The notes beneath the pieces are model-generated. The model worked only from the letters and a program-made list of their open reading frames with translations, made no database searches and was not told where the DNA came from. A stretch of DNA of 64,000 nucleotides, taken from Chelonoidis abingdonii. Taxonomy: Eukaryota > Chordata > Testudines > Testudinidae. Every line of letters starts with the position of its first letter. The stretch's first letter is position 1. The stretch spans positions 200,667,259 through 200,731,258 of the forward strand of contig NC_133770.1 in NCBI RefSeq assembly GCF_003597395.2, read 5' to 3'. A program made the translations under genes and the position numbers. Shown here one piece after another: positions 23,305 through 36,196 of this stretch.

Positions 23305-23705
23305 CTGTGGGCAAACACTTCTTACAAAATAATCACTACATATTGGTGTTTGTCTTCAAAGGAAACCTGCACTTACACCTTCATAAGACAAGACTGGGAA
23401 CTTAAACTGATAACTCTTCTAGACACCAAAAATCATGGACTTAATAAAGACTGGATTTCTGGCTTGTTACAACAGTCTGCAACTCACTGACCTTCCTTTG
23501 TCCAGCTACTGTAGAGGTGTTAGAGACCATTCAATGGGCAGTTACAATATGAGTTAACTTGTCATCGGTTCCACCTTTGTATTTAGCTATGACATTGATT
23601 ACCTTCCCCAGACCTGAGGAAGAGCTCTCATAAGCTTGAAAGTTTGTCTCTTTCATCAACAGAAGTTGGTCCAATAAAAGATATTATCTCACCCACCTTG
23701 TCACT
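23305..23705 (+). mobile_element. Penelope-like element 3' fragment, plus strand
   Basis: It begins in CCCCTGTGGGCAAACACTTC, encodes FIRQDWELKLITLLDTKNHG near the end of the endonuclease ORF, then carries the 3' region CAGACCTGAGGAAGAGCTCT to AAAGATATTATCTCACCCAC. It is the reverse complement of the 21110-21230 and 21950-22300 regions, so the two copies are head to head. Confidence 0.8.
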
Positions 23706-24418
23706 ACTTTAAAAAATGTTCCTATTAACATGATTTTCACAAAAATGTAAAGCAAATTTGCTCAGACTCAAAACTATCAAGAACATTTTATTTAAAACTG
23801 GTTATCTGGAACTTTACATATACAATTCCAGAATAGGCTCACTCTGAAAAGTAACTAGATAATGCCATCTCCTTACTCATCATATCTGCTTTCTGTGTGT
23901 ATTCAGTCCTATTGCCTTATTTTACCAACTGTCTTTGGTTTGATCTTTAGTGGCAGTTAGATGACACTATGATGGTGGGCACCAGGGATGAATCTAAATA
24001 GAAAATTTTGGGCTTGCTGCCTTTTTTTCACAAAATGTTATGACCACATTGACTAGAGGACTATCTGAGGAAGTATTTTGTATTTTACAGTTTGGGTAAC
24101 AAGGTGTTCATGAACAACTCACTATCTATATTTAGTCAGGGATACAGTCATAGTAACCTACTTACAAAAACAGTGTATAAACAGCTTTGATCAGCCAGGT
24201 TTCAAGACTAGTTTAAACACTGGCGCCATTTACAATTAAAAAGAATATTCAGGTGTTCTTCTTTCATGACATTTTTAAGATGTTTGTAGGCTCCATATAA
24301 GGTATCTGCATCCATTTTCCTACTGAGCAGTTAATATTAAATGATGAATGCTGTACTGCTTTGTTTATACTTTTTAATGAAAATATATATACAGTAAAAT
24401 ACTCCTTTTGTATAGTGC

Positions 24419-24743
24419 AGGGATAGGCAGCCATTGGCACACGGCTCACCAGGGTAAGCACCCTGGTGGACCAGGCCGACTTGTTTACCTGCCATGTCTG
24501 CCGGTTTGGCTGATTGCGGCTCCTATTGGCTGCAGTTTGCCATCCCAGGCCAACGGGGGCAGCGGGAAGTGGAGCAGGCCGAGGGATGTGCTGGCCATCA
24601 CGTCTTGCCACTCCCATTGGCCTGGAGTGGTGAACCACGACCGGTGGGAGCCACGATCGGCCGAACCAGCAGGTAAACAAACCAGCCTGGCCCACCAAGG
24701 TGCTTACCCTGGTGAGCCATGTGCTGAAAATTGCTGATCCCTG
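24419..24743. mobile_element. hAT MITE
   Basis: The ends CAGGGATAGGCAGCCATTGG and (reversed) CAGGGATCAGCAATTTTCAG are inverted repeats. The flanks GTATAGTG and ATATAGTG match at 7 of 8 bases, as expected of an old hAT duplication. The GC-rich inside is partly palindromic, with GTAAACAAGTC-like words at both ends. The ORFs in it are composition artefacts. Confidence 0.85.
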
Positions 24744-25057
24744 ATATAGTGTTACAAAAATAGAGGTGTGCACAACCCTGAGACCACTTAAAGATGTTCA
24801 CATATGTTTTCAGCTTTCTAGACATGCCTGATCTGTTTGTTAAATGGAGAGAATTATCTCATCCAAATACCGAAAGCTATGTTGTTGGTCTTTTATATGC
24901 TCTTCTATGATAATACAAGTAATTCATTAGTAGCTGTTCAAGAGAATTTAGAGATAATGAAGACTGCATGCTTTATTATAAAGGTTTCAGAATGAACTAT
25001 GAAATATTAACATTTCATACAATGAAATGCAGCTTCTTTCTTGCTAAAATGTTCCAG

Positions 25058-25216
25058 GTAAGGTTCACCTCCCTTGGAATCGGATCAGCTCTTACATCTC
25101 TTGAATTAGGATGCATTGCTTTAGCGGACAGCTGTCAGAACATTTCAGGAGGGTTATGGGGAACAGTGATAAACATTCTTCTGGACCAATTGGAATGTAG
25201 CATGGTACGCAGAGAG
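25058..25216 (+). CDS. RTTN: RTTN exon I (159 bp)
   Basis: The acceptor AAAATGTTCCAG ends at 25057 and the donor GTATGT starts at 25217. It has 53 codons in phase 0: [20 protein letters not shown], then [20 protein letters not shown], ending SMVRRE. It joins directly to the PEV/RFTS context expected after VDRDPE. Both ends are phase 0. Confidence 0.94.
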
Positions 25217-26339
25217 GTATGTCTTTGTCCTCCTATTGTCCACGAATACACATTTCTCTTATGAATGTATCTTCAAGGGAAAAACTAGTACAAGATGCTT
25301 CCTTTGTAAGCTGTTACTGAGAGGAAAGCTTCCAAGACTTTATCTCAGGGGGCACACCATTCCTGCTGCCTTGTAAGTTAAATGCTACCTAATGAAAATG
25401 CATCTTTTTCTTGTCTTGTTTTAGCATTTGCTTGAAAAGCACCAGGACATGACTACTAATGTAAAGCAGAAGTAATTTGTTTTAGTGATATGTGAGTCTC
25501 AGTGGGGTCATAAAAATAATGAGTTGCATACAAAGATATTGTCTGCTGTTACTTTCTTTAACCTTATAAGAACAATCTCTAACCATTCTTGCTATACATT
25601 TTTATAGCATCTTGAAGTCTAGACTGCAAATGGTTTTAAGTTCGTTTTGATGTGGTATGTAATGCAGAGGCTTTTATCTGCTTTTCTCTGTGTTAAAAGA
25701 ACTGAAATGTTGGGTTCACTTTATGCTCATTACTTAACTTTGCACATTAAACTGTGTATTTTTCTTTTATTAGACAGAAAAGTGTATCAAAATATTTATT
25801 AGTAATAAGTGACACACGTGCTACAGATTATAAATCAGAATCTTAATCCTCTGCAGTTAGAGACCACTTTCACATTGGTAGCTAACACCACAGCACTGTG
25901 TAAAATAAGCTACTACATTATACGTTCAATTTGTATTTATTATCCAGTACCTGCTTACTTAATTTAAATAGTTTAAAAAAGGACTCTAGAGGTCTGTCTT
26001 TTCACATGTTATTCAGTGGGTGGTTTGTAAGCAACAAAAACTGCAAGATGATGACTAGTAGTTTGTCTATTGCTAGCTAAGAACACCATGATACTCAAAT
26101 ATAAAGCACAAAGTTGTGCACGCTTTCAAAACCAGTGTATGGTACTGGTCTCTGTTGTAACTTCTGTTAAATTCTGGAATAAGCTCAAATTTTATTTATA
26201 CGTTGATACTTTAAGGTTGATTCACAATTCATGGAGAAGCATCAGAGAGATATTTTGCCCAGTGTAACAAGTATATGTAATACAATAAGCAATGAAGCAT
26301 CTCACCTTAAACAGAAAATTCTTATTTCTTGTTTGTTGA

Positions 26340-27600
26340 TAAACCATTCCCAGGATACCTCTCATGGACTGGGAGAAAGCCTTATGAACAGTTCAGCGAT
26401 TGACCTCTCGGAGTGCATCCCTAGACAGGTGTTTGTCCAACCTGTTCTTAAAAACATCCATTGATGAGGATTCCACAGCCTCCCTTGGAAGCCTGTTCCA
26501 GGACTTAACTTTCTAATTATAAGGGTAGTTTTTCCTAATATCTAACCTAAATCTCGCTTGCTGCAGATTAAGCCCATTATTTTTTGTCCTGCCTTTTAAT
26601 GGATATGGAGGACAATGGATCACCATCCTCTTTATAACAACCTTTAACATATTTGAAGACTGTTATAAGGTTCTCCTCCTCGCCTTCTCCTTCAGTCTTC
26701 TTTTCTCAAGAATAAGCATGCCTACTTTATTAACCTTTCCTCATAGGCCATGTTTTCTAAACCTCTTAGAATTTTTGTTGCTCTCCCATGGAGTCTATCT
26801 CCAAATTCTCCACATCATTTTTAAAGTTTAGAGCCTAAAACTGGACATGGTACTCCAGCTGAGGCCTTCCCAGTGCTAAGTAGAGAGGACAGTTACCTCC
26901 CGGATATTATGCACATCACTGCTGTTAATATACTCCAGAATAATAATAGCCTCTTTCACTACTGTGTCACATTGTTGGCTGATATTCAATTTTTGATTCA
27001 TTATCCCCTCCAGGTCTTTTTCTGCAGTATTACCACCTAAGGCAGTTATTCCCCACTGTGTAGTTGGGAATTTGATTTTCCCTTCCTAAGTGTAGTACTT
27101 TTGCACTTGTCTTTACTGAATTTCATCTTGTTGATTTCAGATCAGTTCTCTAATTTGTCAAGGTCATTTTGAATTCTTATCCTATCCTCCAAAGTGCTTG
27201 CAACCCCTCTGAGCTTGGTATCATCCAGAAATTTGATAAGTCTACTCTCCACTCCATTATCCATTCATTAATGAAAATTTTTGAAGATAGGTACTATGTT
27301 TGTCCTTCTCCAGTCCTCTCGGACCTCACCGACCTCTAACAATTCTCAGAAATAAATTACTAATGGTTCTAAAATTGCTTCTGCTAGTCCTTTAAATGCC
27401 CTGGGATGAATTCCATCAGGACTTGCTGTCTTGATTACATCTAACTTACCTAAATATACTTTCACCTGTTCTTTCCCTATTTTGGCTTGTGTTTCTTTCC
27501 CCTTGTTGTTAATATTAATTGTGTTGAGCATCTGGTCAGCATTAACTTTTTCAGTGAAGGCTGAAGCAAAATAGGCATTAAGAAATTCAGCCTTCTTGAA
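26340..27600 (-). mobile_element. CR1-type LINE, antisense, two joined parts
   Basis: On the minus strand it encodes, in broken frames, KLDVIKTASPDGIHPRAFKG (RT N-terminal part, about 27350-27530) and, after a deletion, the C-terminal pol part. The latter ends in a WNRLPREAVESSSMDVF-like stretch near 26470. The block between (KRRLRG/TKM-like region on the reverse strand) reads as CR1 pol as well. Stops are frequent. Confidence 0.75.
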
Positions 27601-28865
27601 ATGAAGCTATAGGTTTGTTCTGATATCTCAGCTCAGAGCTAGATACACACTGATCCAAACGGGGGTGAATCTGAGAGCCATTTATGAATTTAATGGAATA
27701 CACTTCTCAATTTAAAATAAAATAACAATTTTCCTTCTCTGTTTTCCTTATAGCCATAATAAAGCTTTGAACGGCATGAGGCACCTTCTAGTGAAAAATA
27801 GAGCTAGGAATGTTCAGCCAATCGTTCATATTTTTAATTGTGTTGAAAGAGTTTAAAATAACATCTGTAAATGTCTTTTCAGTTTGCTTCAATTACCTCA
27901 GTGCAACCAAGATGTAGTTAGATTCAGGCTTTATAATTGAGTTTTAAGACATATAAAAAAAATTTCAGCTAAACATTTATTTAACAAATTACCTATTCCA
28001 AGTAAAACCACTTGTAAGCATTGCTGCACGAAGAAAGCTTTAAAAGAGTTTAAACCTCTCATATTGTAAAACTTAATGCTCACGTCATCATAGAGCTGTT
28101 GGGATTATCTTTTTATTGTATTTTGTAAAATGATTCAATGACACTAGATAGAATAATTTCACGTTCTGTCATTGAACCCATTGTTAAAAACATCCCCCTA
28201 GATATTTAAAGAGGAAAACTTGGCACTATGTTGTTTGTGTGGCAGCATGTGTTTGGTGCTGCACAAATAAAGAAAGACACTGTCCTACACCAATGAACTT
28301 ACAATTTAAACAAAAATAGTCAAGCACATAATGCACTGAGGATCATTGTTGAAGGACTTCGCTGAAGTGCAGTGTCTTAAAAAGAGTCAACTTTAAATCT
28401 ACCCATTTTTAAGTTTGAAGTAGTCTCAGTTACTACACCTGCCCCAGACTTAATCTGCCCTTTTTGATGTGTTAAAAATCATTATTTCCCTGTTCTTTCA
28501 AAATATTTTTCTCTTGACTGCTGCTCTGTAAAATCCACACCAACATTATACTGGGAAAATAATAAACTGCTGTATAAAATGCTTTCAGTTTCACAAAGTG
28601 AAGATTTTTTTTCTCTGTCTTTGTTATAGTTGTTCTAGGTGTCTGTGATTTTTAAGTTGACTCTGTCCCTTTCAAACTTTCTAGAAGCTTGAAATTTGAA
28701 ACAGCCTCAGGAATAGTTAAGTCAGAAGGGTGACTTGCTGATTAACATATCAATTTGACCTATGCTTTTGCTTTTAGAGTCCTGTTGGATCTGGTTACTT
28801 TGCTTTGCTTTGTTTAGCTGCTGCAGCAAGATGGCAGTATCGATGCTTTCATTTCTTTTTTTTAG
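27601..28865. other. RTTN intron sequence, nothing recognised
   Basis: AT-rich intron; no clear repeat or RNA gene seen. Confidence 0.5.
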
Positions 28866-28937
28866 GCTGCTTTTATTCTTCAGAATCTTCTTGTAATCCC
28901 AATGCCAACTGAAGAACTGAAAGATTGTGCTTGGCAG
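28866..28937 (+). CDS. RTTN: RTTN exon J (72 bp)
   Basis: The acceptor TTTCTTTTTTTTAG ends at 28865 and the donor GTGAGT starts at 28938. It has 24 codons in phase 0: [20 protein letters not shown] then CAWQ. With the preceding RRE it forms a typical armadillo-like helix start ([11 protein letters not shown]). Confidence 0.93.
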
Positions 28938-29479
28938 GTGAGTGACAACATTTTAGTAAGAAAAGTCCATGTGGTAGAAGTAGATTAATTGAAATTAAAA
29001 CAATTTTGCATCCTCAGACATTTATTGCATGTAAGTATAAGTGAAAGAAATCATTCTGTGTAGCTGTCAGAACTGATTCAGGTATTTTTCAAATGAAAAA
29101 TATGAATATTCTTATTCTTTTCATGTTTTCAGTTAGAGTTGGAGAGAAAAATATCTTTTTGTTTAACTATATGGAATGCAATATACAAAGTGCAGCTGAT
29201 AGTCTCCATTTATATTAGTGATATTACACAACATGAGTAATTCAGATTTCTTGAGACATATTAGTAATTTGTTTTGACCAAACTCAGAATGTGATATTAT
29301 TTAGGGGAAAAAAGCTCTTTGGGCATATATTTTAATACATTATTAAACATGTTAAAAGTATCAATGGGTGAAAATAGTCATCAGCCCTCCTCCCTCCCCC
29401 TCCCCCTCCAAAAATGATGAGGATCATGCTGTATAAATAACCTTGGTCACTTTTTTAAAATTTAAAATTTCAAGAGCCC

Positions 29480-31040
29480 ATGTGCATTCCTGCTTGGGGG
29501 GTATGGTATGCCTGGTGTTGAGATATGGAACTGCCTTGAAAAGCCATGTTCATTAGTGGGTGCACAAGAGGCCTTGCATGAGGGTGATGACCTCTCCCTA
29601 CTTGTCTGAGGGAGTGCAGCCTTCAACCACCGCAGTTCTTCCCCATCAGCTCAGAGAGTGAGCAGATCTCACCTTTGTGTTCTCAGACTAGACCTTCCCT
29701 TATCCTAGGGCAAGATTTTCTTGTAAACATTTAGAGTGGCGCAATGTAGAGTTCTTCCCCTTTCTCAGGGGTCTTTAGCCCCTTAACAGGACCATTTTGA
29801 GCCCAGAACCACATAAGGACTTCAAGAGGTACATTTCCTACCTCGTGATCATATAAAAAAGACACCCACATTCAGTGCCTTCTGTGGCTGGGTGAGACCT
29901 ACTTAGAAAGTCAGTATGCAGTTTCTATGCCTTTGCTTGCTATGCCATGAGAGAGAGAGAGAGAGAGATGCTTGAGGCTTCAGTCTCATCTAGTTCTCAA
30001 TGTATATATAACGTGGTACTCTGACGGGCTTACTGAGGGTGCAGGGACCAGCTTCTGTGCCAGCATCTTGTTACACACGACCCAAGATACACTTTCCACT
30101 TTGGGTTCAGTGCTGCCTTCTGTCACTGGCTTGAAACCAGAATCTCTTTGGCCTTATATTTGGAGCAAAGCCCTTACACGGCTAAATCTAAAGCAGAATC
30201 AAAGAACAAACCAGAATTGCCTATTAAGGTCTCAATAGCCTTGGTGATACTGAGCACCTACTCCTTATTTTGAACCATTAGCCTTAGCACCAGTTCTGTA
30301 CCTGTCTAGCACTGACTCCTCTGTCGCAGCACCACAAGCTTACTCAGGATCCGTTTGAACAAAAAGAAGAAGAAGCATATGGCTCCACAAGAGAGGCAAA
30401 AGCAGAATACAAAAGAGGAAGTGCCATTTCTCTCTTCTTCTATACTCTGACCCACCAGTGCTTTGTAGACGTAGCCAGCAGTGTTCTTACCTCTTCTCCA
30501 CACTCCTCCAGAGCAGGATGTCATGACACCAATTTAACTTGGACCTCTCAAAAGTTTAGATTCTGCTAACCACCTTTGATTTCTCTGTTTTGAGAATCCC
30601 CTGACTGAAATACAGGACACCAAATCTCTTCCCTTGCCTCAGATCCACACATCATCATACGGAGGCCCTCTTCAATTACTCATGTAGCCATATGTGCCCT
30701 TCTCTTTTGGAAGGTGTGAGAAAAACATCAGCACTGGTGCTAATAACTGATATGCTCTTTTGGCACTAATGCCCTCATCAGTATCTGTCTCTCATTCTGC
30801 ATAACCAGAGCCTTCCTTTTCTGCACCAGTCCCCCAGATCTGCAGGAAATTCTGCCTGTATCTCAGGAATGGAATTGAAACTCCATCAGAGCGACCCTAC
30901 AAGACTCCTTTGGAGGTACATACAGATGGCACCTCACAAGAGGGTCAGCAAGCATTGAGGAGAACATTCCTCTCTCTCTTGTCTGTGGAGACCAGAATAC
31001 TATCATTATAGTGTATCCAAAACCAAATCCATTTCGTTTC
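29480..31040. repeat. unassigned GC-richer retroelement-like block
   Basis: The composition differs from the AT-rich intron around it, with many CAGCACTGGTGC/GGTACC-like words resembling the 5' part of DIRS-like elements. No intact ORF of known type is present. A (GA)10 run lies inside (29949-29968). Confidence 0.35.
29949..29968. repeat. (GA)10 microsatellite
   Basis: Ten perfect GA units; likely length-variable. Confidence 0.95.
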
Positions 31041-31141
31041 ATTACAGGTTGCAGGGGAGGAGAACATGAAAGTAGACTCTCAAATCTGGCCCTTGTTTTA
31101 GTCTTTGTACAATACAGTTAAATTTAGCTGATGTACTTTTA

Positions 31142-31409
31142 GGCCTAGTCTACACTAAAAAGTTAGGTTCACCCAGCTACCTCACTCAGGGTTGTGAAAA
31201 AATCTACATTCCTGAGCAACATAATTAAGCTGATCTAACCCTCAGTGTAAGCAGATCTAGCTTGATGGAAGAAGTCTTCTGTCTACCTAGTTACCTCCTC
31301 TCGAGGAGGTGGATTACCTATGCCAATGGAAGCACCCCTCCCATTGGCATAGGTAGCATTTACTACACTGAAGAGCTACAGCTACAGCATTTCAAGTATA
31401 GACAAGCCC
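31142..31409. mobile_element. PIF/Harbinger-like MITE
   Basis: The ends GGCCTAGTCTACACT and (reversed) GGGCTTGTCTATACT are inverted repeats flanked by TTA on both sides (31139-31141, 31410-31412), the target duplication typical of Harbinger. An internal palindrome, CTACCTATGCCAATGG-type, surrounds 31310-31350. No coding capacity. Confidence 0.8.
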
Positions 31410-31412
31410 TTA

Positions 31413-34088
31413 GAGAGTTGTGAATTATAATATAAAGCCATTTGCAAGAGGTAGCCATTGTAACATTTTAATATTGGTTACAAAAGATTTTCACGAAGTT
31501 GCTTTGTCTTTTTATAAAAGAATTTTCAAAGGCTTAAAAATAAGGTGTGAAAGAATCAAATCACAATTTTCCAAGTGAGGTGTAACAAATTTGTACCTGC
31601 TACTAGTACTGATTTGAGTCAATGTAACTTTTATTAAGAAATGCAATTTAACTGAAATGTCATTTGTCACTTAAGTATTCATGCTGAAAGGTAGTATCAA
31701 ACAAGATTTCAGGGTAACTGGTTGATTTAATACAATAGAGAATCGAGTCACCAATTTAAAATGTAAAATTACTACCAGGATTAAACTGTGTACTGGAAAA
31801 AACTATAGCTTTCTCCCCTCCTTGGTGTTAAGTGTAAGGTGATTTATTTGTAAACCATCTAACACAAGAAAGTTCAAAAGAAAAACTGACAGAATATGGA
31901 GGATAGTAAGGAAAAGTATCATAGGCATGCAACACATTAAGATTTTTATCCCTGAGGCAAACAGTTAAAAGGTTGTTAATAGAGAGTGCAGCCCAGATTT
32001 TGGATGTTAATGTTTATTGCATAGTTAATGTCATTATTGTTCTTGATGGCAGCAAGTTCTGTGTCTCCCACATCTTTAAAATGGCATAGCAAATTTTTGC
32101 CATCGGTAAAAATCAACCCATATAATTTGATGTTATTGGATCACACACAGTATGTTATCTCAAGGTTGTTGAAGTCAGAGCATGCTGTGAACATAATTGG
32201 TGAAAGACTTCAGTGCTTTTTAGCACACCCCTGTGGCCATGAAGTGCTTGGCACAGGATTTTTAAATTGGCATAGGCATCTCTGGATATCAAAACTTGAA
32301 CTCAGTGTCATCACATTTATTGTCTGTAAAATTCCCTGATTATACAGAAGTTTTGGTTGATATAATCAGTGCATAGTGCTGATAGCTCTGTGCATATGGA
32401 GTGCAACTCTGTAACTCATTAACAATTTACACAAAACACAGATGTATTTGTCTAGGTAACTGTTGCATTATTATTCTGTTTCAATTGGTGCAAAAAGCAA
32501 ATGTTGATTATTTGCACTGTTATGTATTGATGCTACATTATGCACTCTGAAAAGAAAAAAAGATGCTGCTGGATTATCACTCAGAAAAACTTTATAATCC
32601 AGAGTACACTTCCTCCTTCTAGTTTGTTACCCACTTGTTTTTCTTCCAGCTAAGTTTAAATTCTACAGAAATTGATGTGTTAGGGCCTGATTTGAGGCCC
32701 ATAGATGGTGACAGGAGTCTGTCCATTGACTTTAATGGGCTATGAATCAACTTCCATGCCCTTCATATGCCAAAGAAAGCTACCACCAATGACAAGTTGT
32801 TTTCTTTCAAGGAATTTTTACAGTAGTTTCTCTTAAATCAGTGTGAACTGCTATTAGGACTTCTTTTCAGAGTAAGCTTTTCTTGTAACGTGCTTTGTTT
32901 GAACATTACTCAATGTGAGTTCCATTGTCAAGTAATTCTTAATTATTGTTTACAGTCATTTCAAATTAAGTCTAGTAAAACCTAGCTGAATGAATGTTAA
33001 ATTCATTGCATATCATGTTGGGAAAATATTTTTAATCTAAGAAGTCATTATAATAGTCTTAGATTGGAAACATTCCTGTTAAGCCTTTCTCTAAAGGTGT
33101 AACACAAGTCTTCAGATTTATTTGTTTCTAAATTCACTGCCTAAAAATGAGTGTTTTAGAAACTTCTTGTCTTTAAAATTATTCCCAATCGCGCCCCCCC
33201 TTGTATCCTTGTAATTATTTAGCTGTGTCAGATATACTCTTACTGTTCAGTATATTTTATTTTCTAAATAGGTTTATATTTCTTATTGGATTGGAATGAA
33301 TGGATACATCTTAGTGTTTCTGTAGCTTCAAACTGTATCTAATTTGTTCAGTATACTTACGTTTAGGGGCAGAAAAATTAAGTATTTTAGAAAGTTTTGA
33401 AGATGCAATGTCCTTTAGTGGATCTACTGTCACTCCCTAACTCTTAATATTATTTTTATTGTTGTTAAAAGTATGGAACTTTCTGGGCAAAGAGTATGAT
33501 GTGCATTGTAGTATATGCCCTCTCAGCACATGCTTTAGCAGCAACATCTATTGGCTTCTGAGCCAAGATTTCTAAGATTCCTTAAGCTATTTTAGTAACT
33601 TTAGCTTTGCTCAAAATCACTCCTTTTTCCCTTTTGAAATAAACTGTCAGTTGCTATTCATGAATAGAATTAAATGAGAAATTATAACAACTTTCTAGAG
33701 GCTAATTATAAAGCTTTCTTGATGATATACAGGAGCAAGCACAGACTGAAATCCATACTCTTATATTTATAATTAGCCACCAGAAGTCTAGTTGTTTAAC
33801 TGTTGTTATTTTAAAACAACCAGGTTTTTTTAAATGACTACTTGTGATTTACAAAAACTGCATTCATGTGTGATGAACGCTTACAAACCCATATAATGTG
33901 TGACTGTATATGTTGCCATGATACAGAACAAGTTTGCTTATTTTAGTTAAATATAATTTATATGGTGAGACTTTTCTTCATACAGACTGTATAGTAAAGT
34001 TTTGGGCTTTGTTTCCCCCACAGGGGAGTATGTTTTGTAATGTAGATTCCTGTAAATAAATACATTTTGTTTACCCTTGTTTCCTCAG
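31413..34088. other. RTTN intron sequence, nothing firm
   Basis: AT-rich. A short SINE-like tract near 32690-32760 (CCATTGACTTTAATGGGCTA) is the only hint of a repeat. No RNA gene seen. Confidence 0.45.
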
Positions 34089-34281
34089 GGGCCTTGTGTA
34101 CATGATGAAGATTCTGGTCTGTCTCATATAGGAAAACCTGCCCTTCAGGCTCTATTATATCATTGCCACTTCTATGAACATTTGAATCAGATGGTGAATC
34201 ACTGTTACTTGGGTCGATACACATTTGATTTGAATTGTTCCACGGGAGACAGCCTCATGGCAGAAAAAAATGGGATAAATG
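34089..34281 (+). CDS. RTTN: RTTN exon K (193 bp)
   Basis: The acceptor TGTTTCCTCAG ends at 34088 and the donor GTAAGT starts at 34282. It encodes [20 protein letters not shown], then [20 protein letters not shown], then [16 protein letters not shown] and one base of Asp. The last third starts a loosely conserved, probably unstructured linker that continues through the next three exons. Confidence 0.93.
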
Positions 34282-35269
34282 GTAAGTGACATTATTTATA
34301 ACTTCAATGGTATGTTTTTAAGCCAAATGCTCTTCTAGCTTGGAATTCACCTGTTGATTTTTTTGCAGAACATCGTATTTATTCATTGCAACTGCCATTT
34401 TAAATTGAATTATACTTAAAGAATTAAGTTGTGTGTGTTAAAAAGTTAGAATTGTTGGTCTCTTAAAGATGTAAGAATGAAAATTTCAGTTCATCTACTC
34501 CAGTATCCTAGAGACAATTATATATTTTGTATATGTTCTTGGAAGTTATAGATGGAAAATACCTCTTAGCTCACCCAGTCCATCTTCCTGCAAAAGGTAA
34601 AGATGATGGGAAAATACTTTAATTAACTTAACTTCTAAGAGGTGTGACTTTGCAGTATAATAGCAATGAGAAAACTCAGGGAGGCATTGAATATGTGGCC
34701 TGTTGTTAAAAGTGAAGTGGCCTTCATGGCCTCTTGAGAAGACACAACTTGTGTGTCTTAAGGAACCTCCACAGGAGCTCTTAACAGAATGGTGCTATTC
34801 AGACTTACTCTGATATATGACATAGCAAGGAATGTTGTGTGGTGAATATAAGATATTATTAGGCAACTATGGAAGTACATTCTCTTTGTCCTCAGTGGGT
34901 GAATGATTGAATTCATGCTGATGCAAGACAGGAGAGGAGAGTTAACTATGACTCCATATATAGGTTGTCCAAAACCATTTTGTTTGTTTGTTATAGTATC
35001 TTTTTTACTACAGCATTGCACAGACTCACAGAATGCATGTCTAGGATCTCAATAGTGAAATGATTACACATCACCTTGAAATTACTACTCCTCGAGCTAA
35101 TTTTCAGCAGGACAACACCCTTACTTATGTCTTAATTTAATGTACTTAGAACTGTTCTACACCACAAAAAGGTACCACAGAAACATAGTTTTGAAAAATC
35201 TGTCTACAATCATTTTAGGGTCATTGTTGTCTTACACTTCCTCACATAACATTTCTTTGTCACTTCTCA
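34282..35269. other. RTTN intron sequence, nothing recognised
   Basis: AT-rich intron up to the Harbinger element; no features recognised. Confidence 0.5.
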
Positions 35270-35358
35270 GGGTACGTCTACACTGCACGATTATTTCGAA
35301 GTAGTTTAAACCGATGTTACAAAACCGATGTTATAAAATCGGTTTTGCGCGTCCACAG

Positions 35359-35851
35359 NNNNNNNNNNNNNNNNNNNNNNNNNNNNNNNNNNNNNNNNNN
35401 NNNNNNNNNNNNNNNNNNNNNNNNNNNNNNNNNNNNNNNNNNNNNNNNNNNNNNNNNNNNNNNNNNNNNNNNNNNNNNNNNNNNNNNNNNNNNNNNNNNN
35501 NNNNNNNNNNNNNNNNNNNNNNNNNNNNNNNNNNNNNNNNNNNNNNNNNNNNNNNNNNNNNNNNNNNNNNNNNNNNNNNNNNNNNNNNNNNNNNNNNNNN
35601 NNNNNNNNNNNNNNNNNNNNNNNNNNNNNNNNNNNNNNNNNNNNNNNNNNNNNNNNNNNNNNNNNNNNNNNNNNNNNNNNNNNNNNNNNNNNNNNNNNNN
35701 NNNNNNNNNNNNNNNNNNNNNNNNNNNNNNNNNNNNNNNNNNNNNNNNNNNNNNNNNNNNNNNNNNNNNNNNNNNNNNNNNNNNNNNNNNNNNNNNNNNN
35801 NNNNNNNNNNNNNNNNNNNNNNNNNNNNNNNNNNNNNNNNNNNNNNNNNNN
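35359..35851. other. assembly gap (493 N)
   Basis: Unknown sequence near the left end of the Harbinger element. Both sides carry the same terminal sequence. Confidence 0.99.
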
Positions 35852-36196
35852 TAACACACTAAGGGTACGTCTACACTGCACGATTATTTCGAAGTAGTTT
35901 AACCGATATTACAAAACGATGTTTATAATCGGTTTTGGCGTCCCAATGCGATCACAAAATCGATTGCTTGCGTCCATGGTCCAAGGCTACCATCGATTTA
36001 AGGAGGCGATGCACTGTGGGTAGCAGTTCTCAGCTATCCATAGTTCCACATTCCGTGTTGAGAGCACAGTGCCTGATGGGCAGAAACATTGCCCCGGTGG
36101 TGCTGGGTACAGCCTCACCCCTCTTTGTGAAGGCAGCAGACACCCTTTGGCACCTTTTTCGCGGAGTGCATTGAGCAAACGCCATAGCACAGCAAT

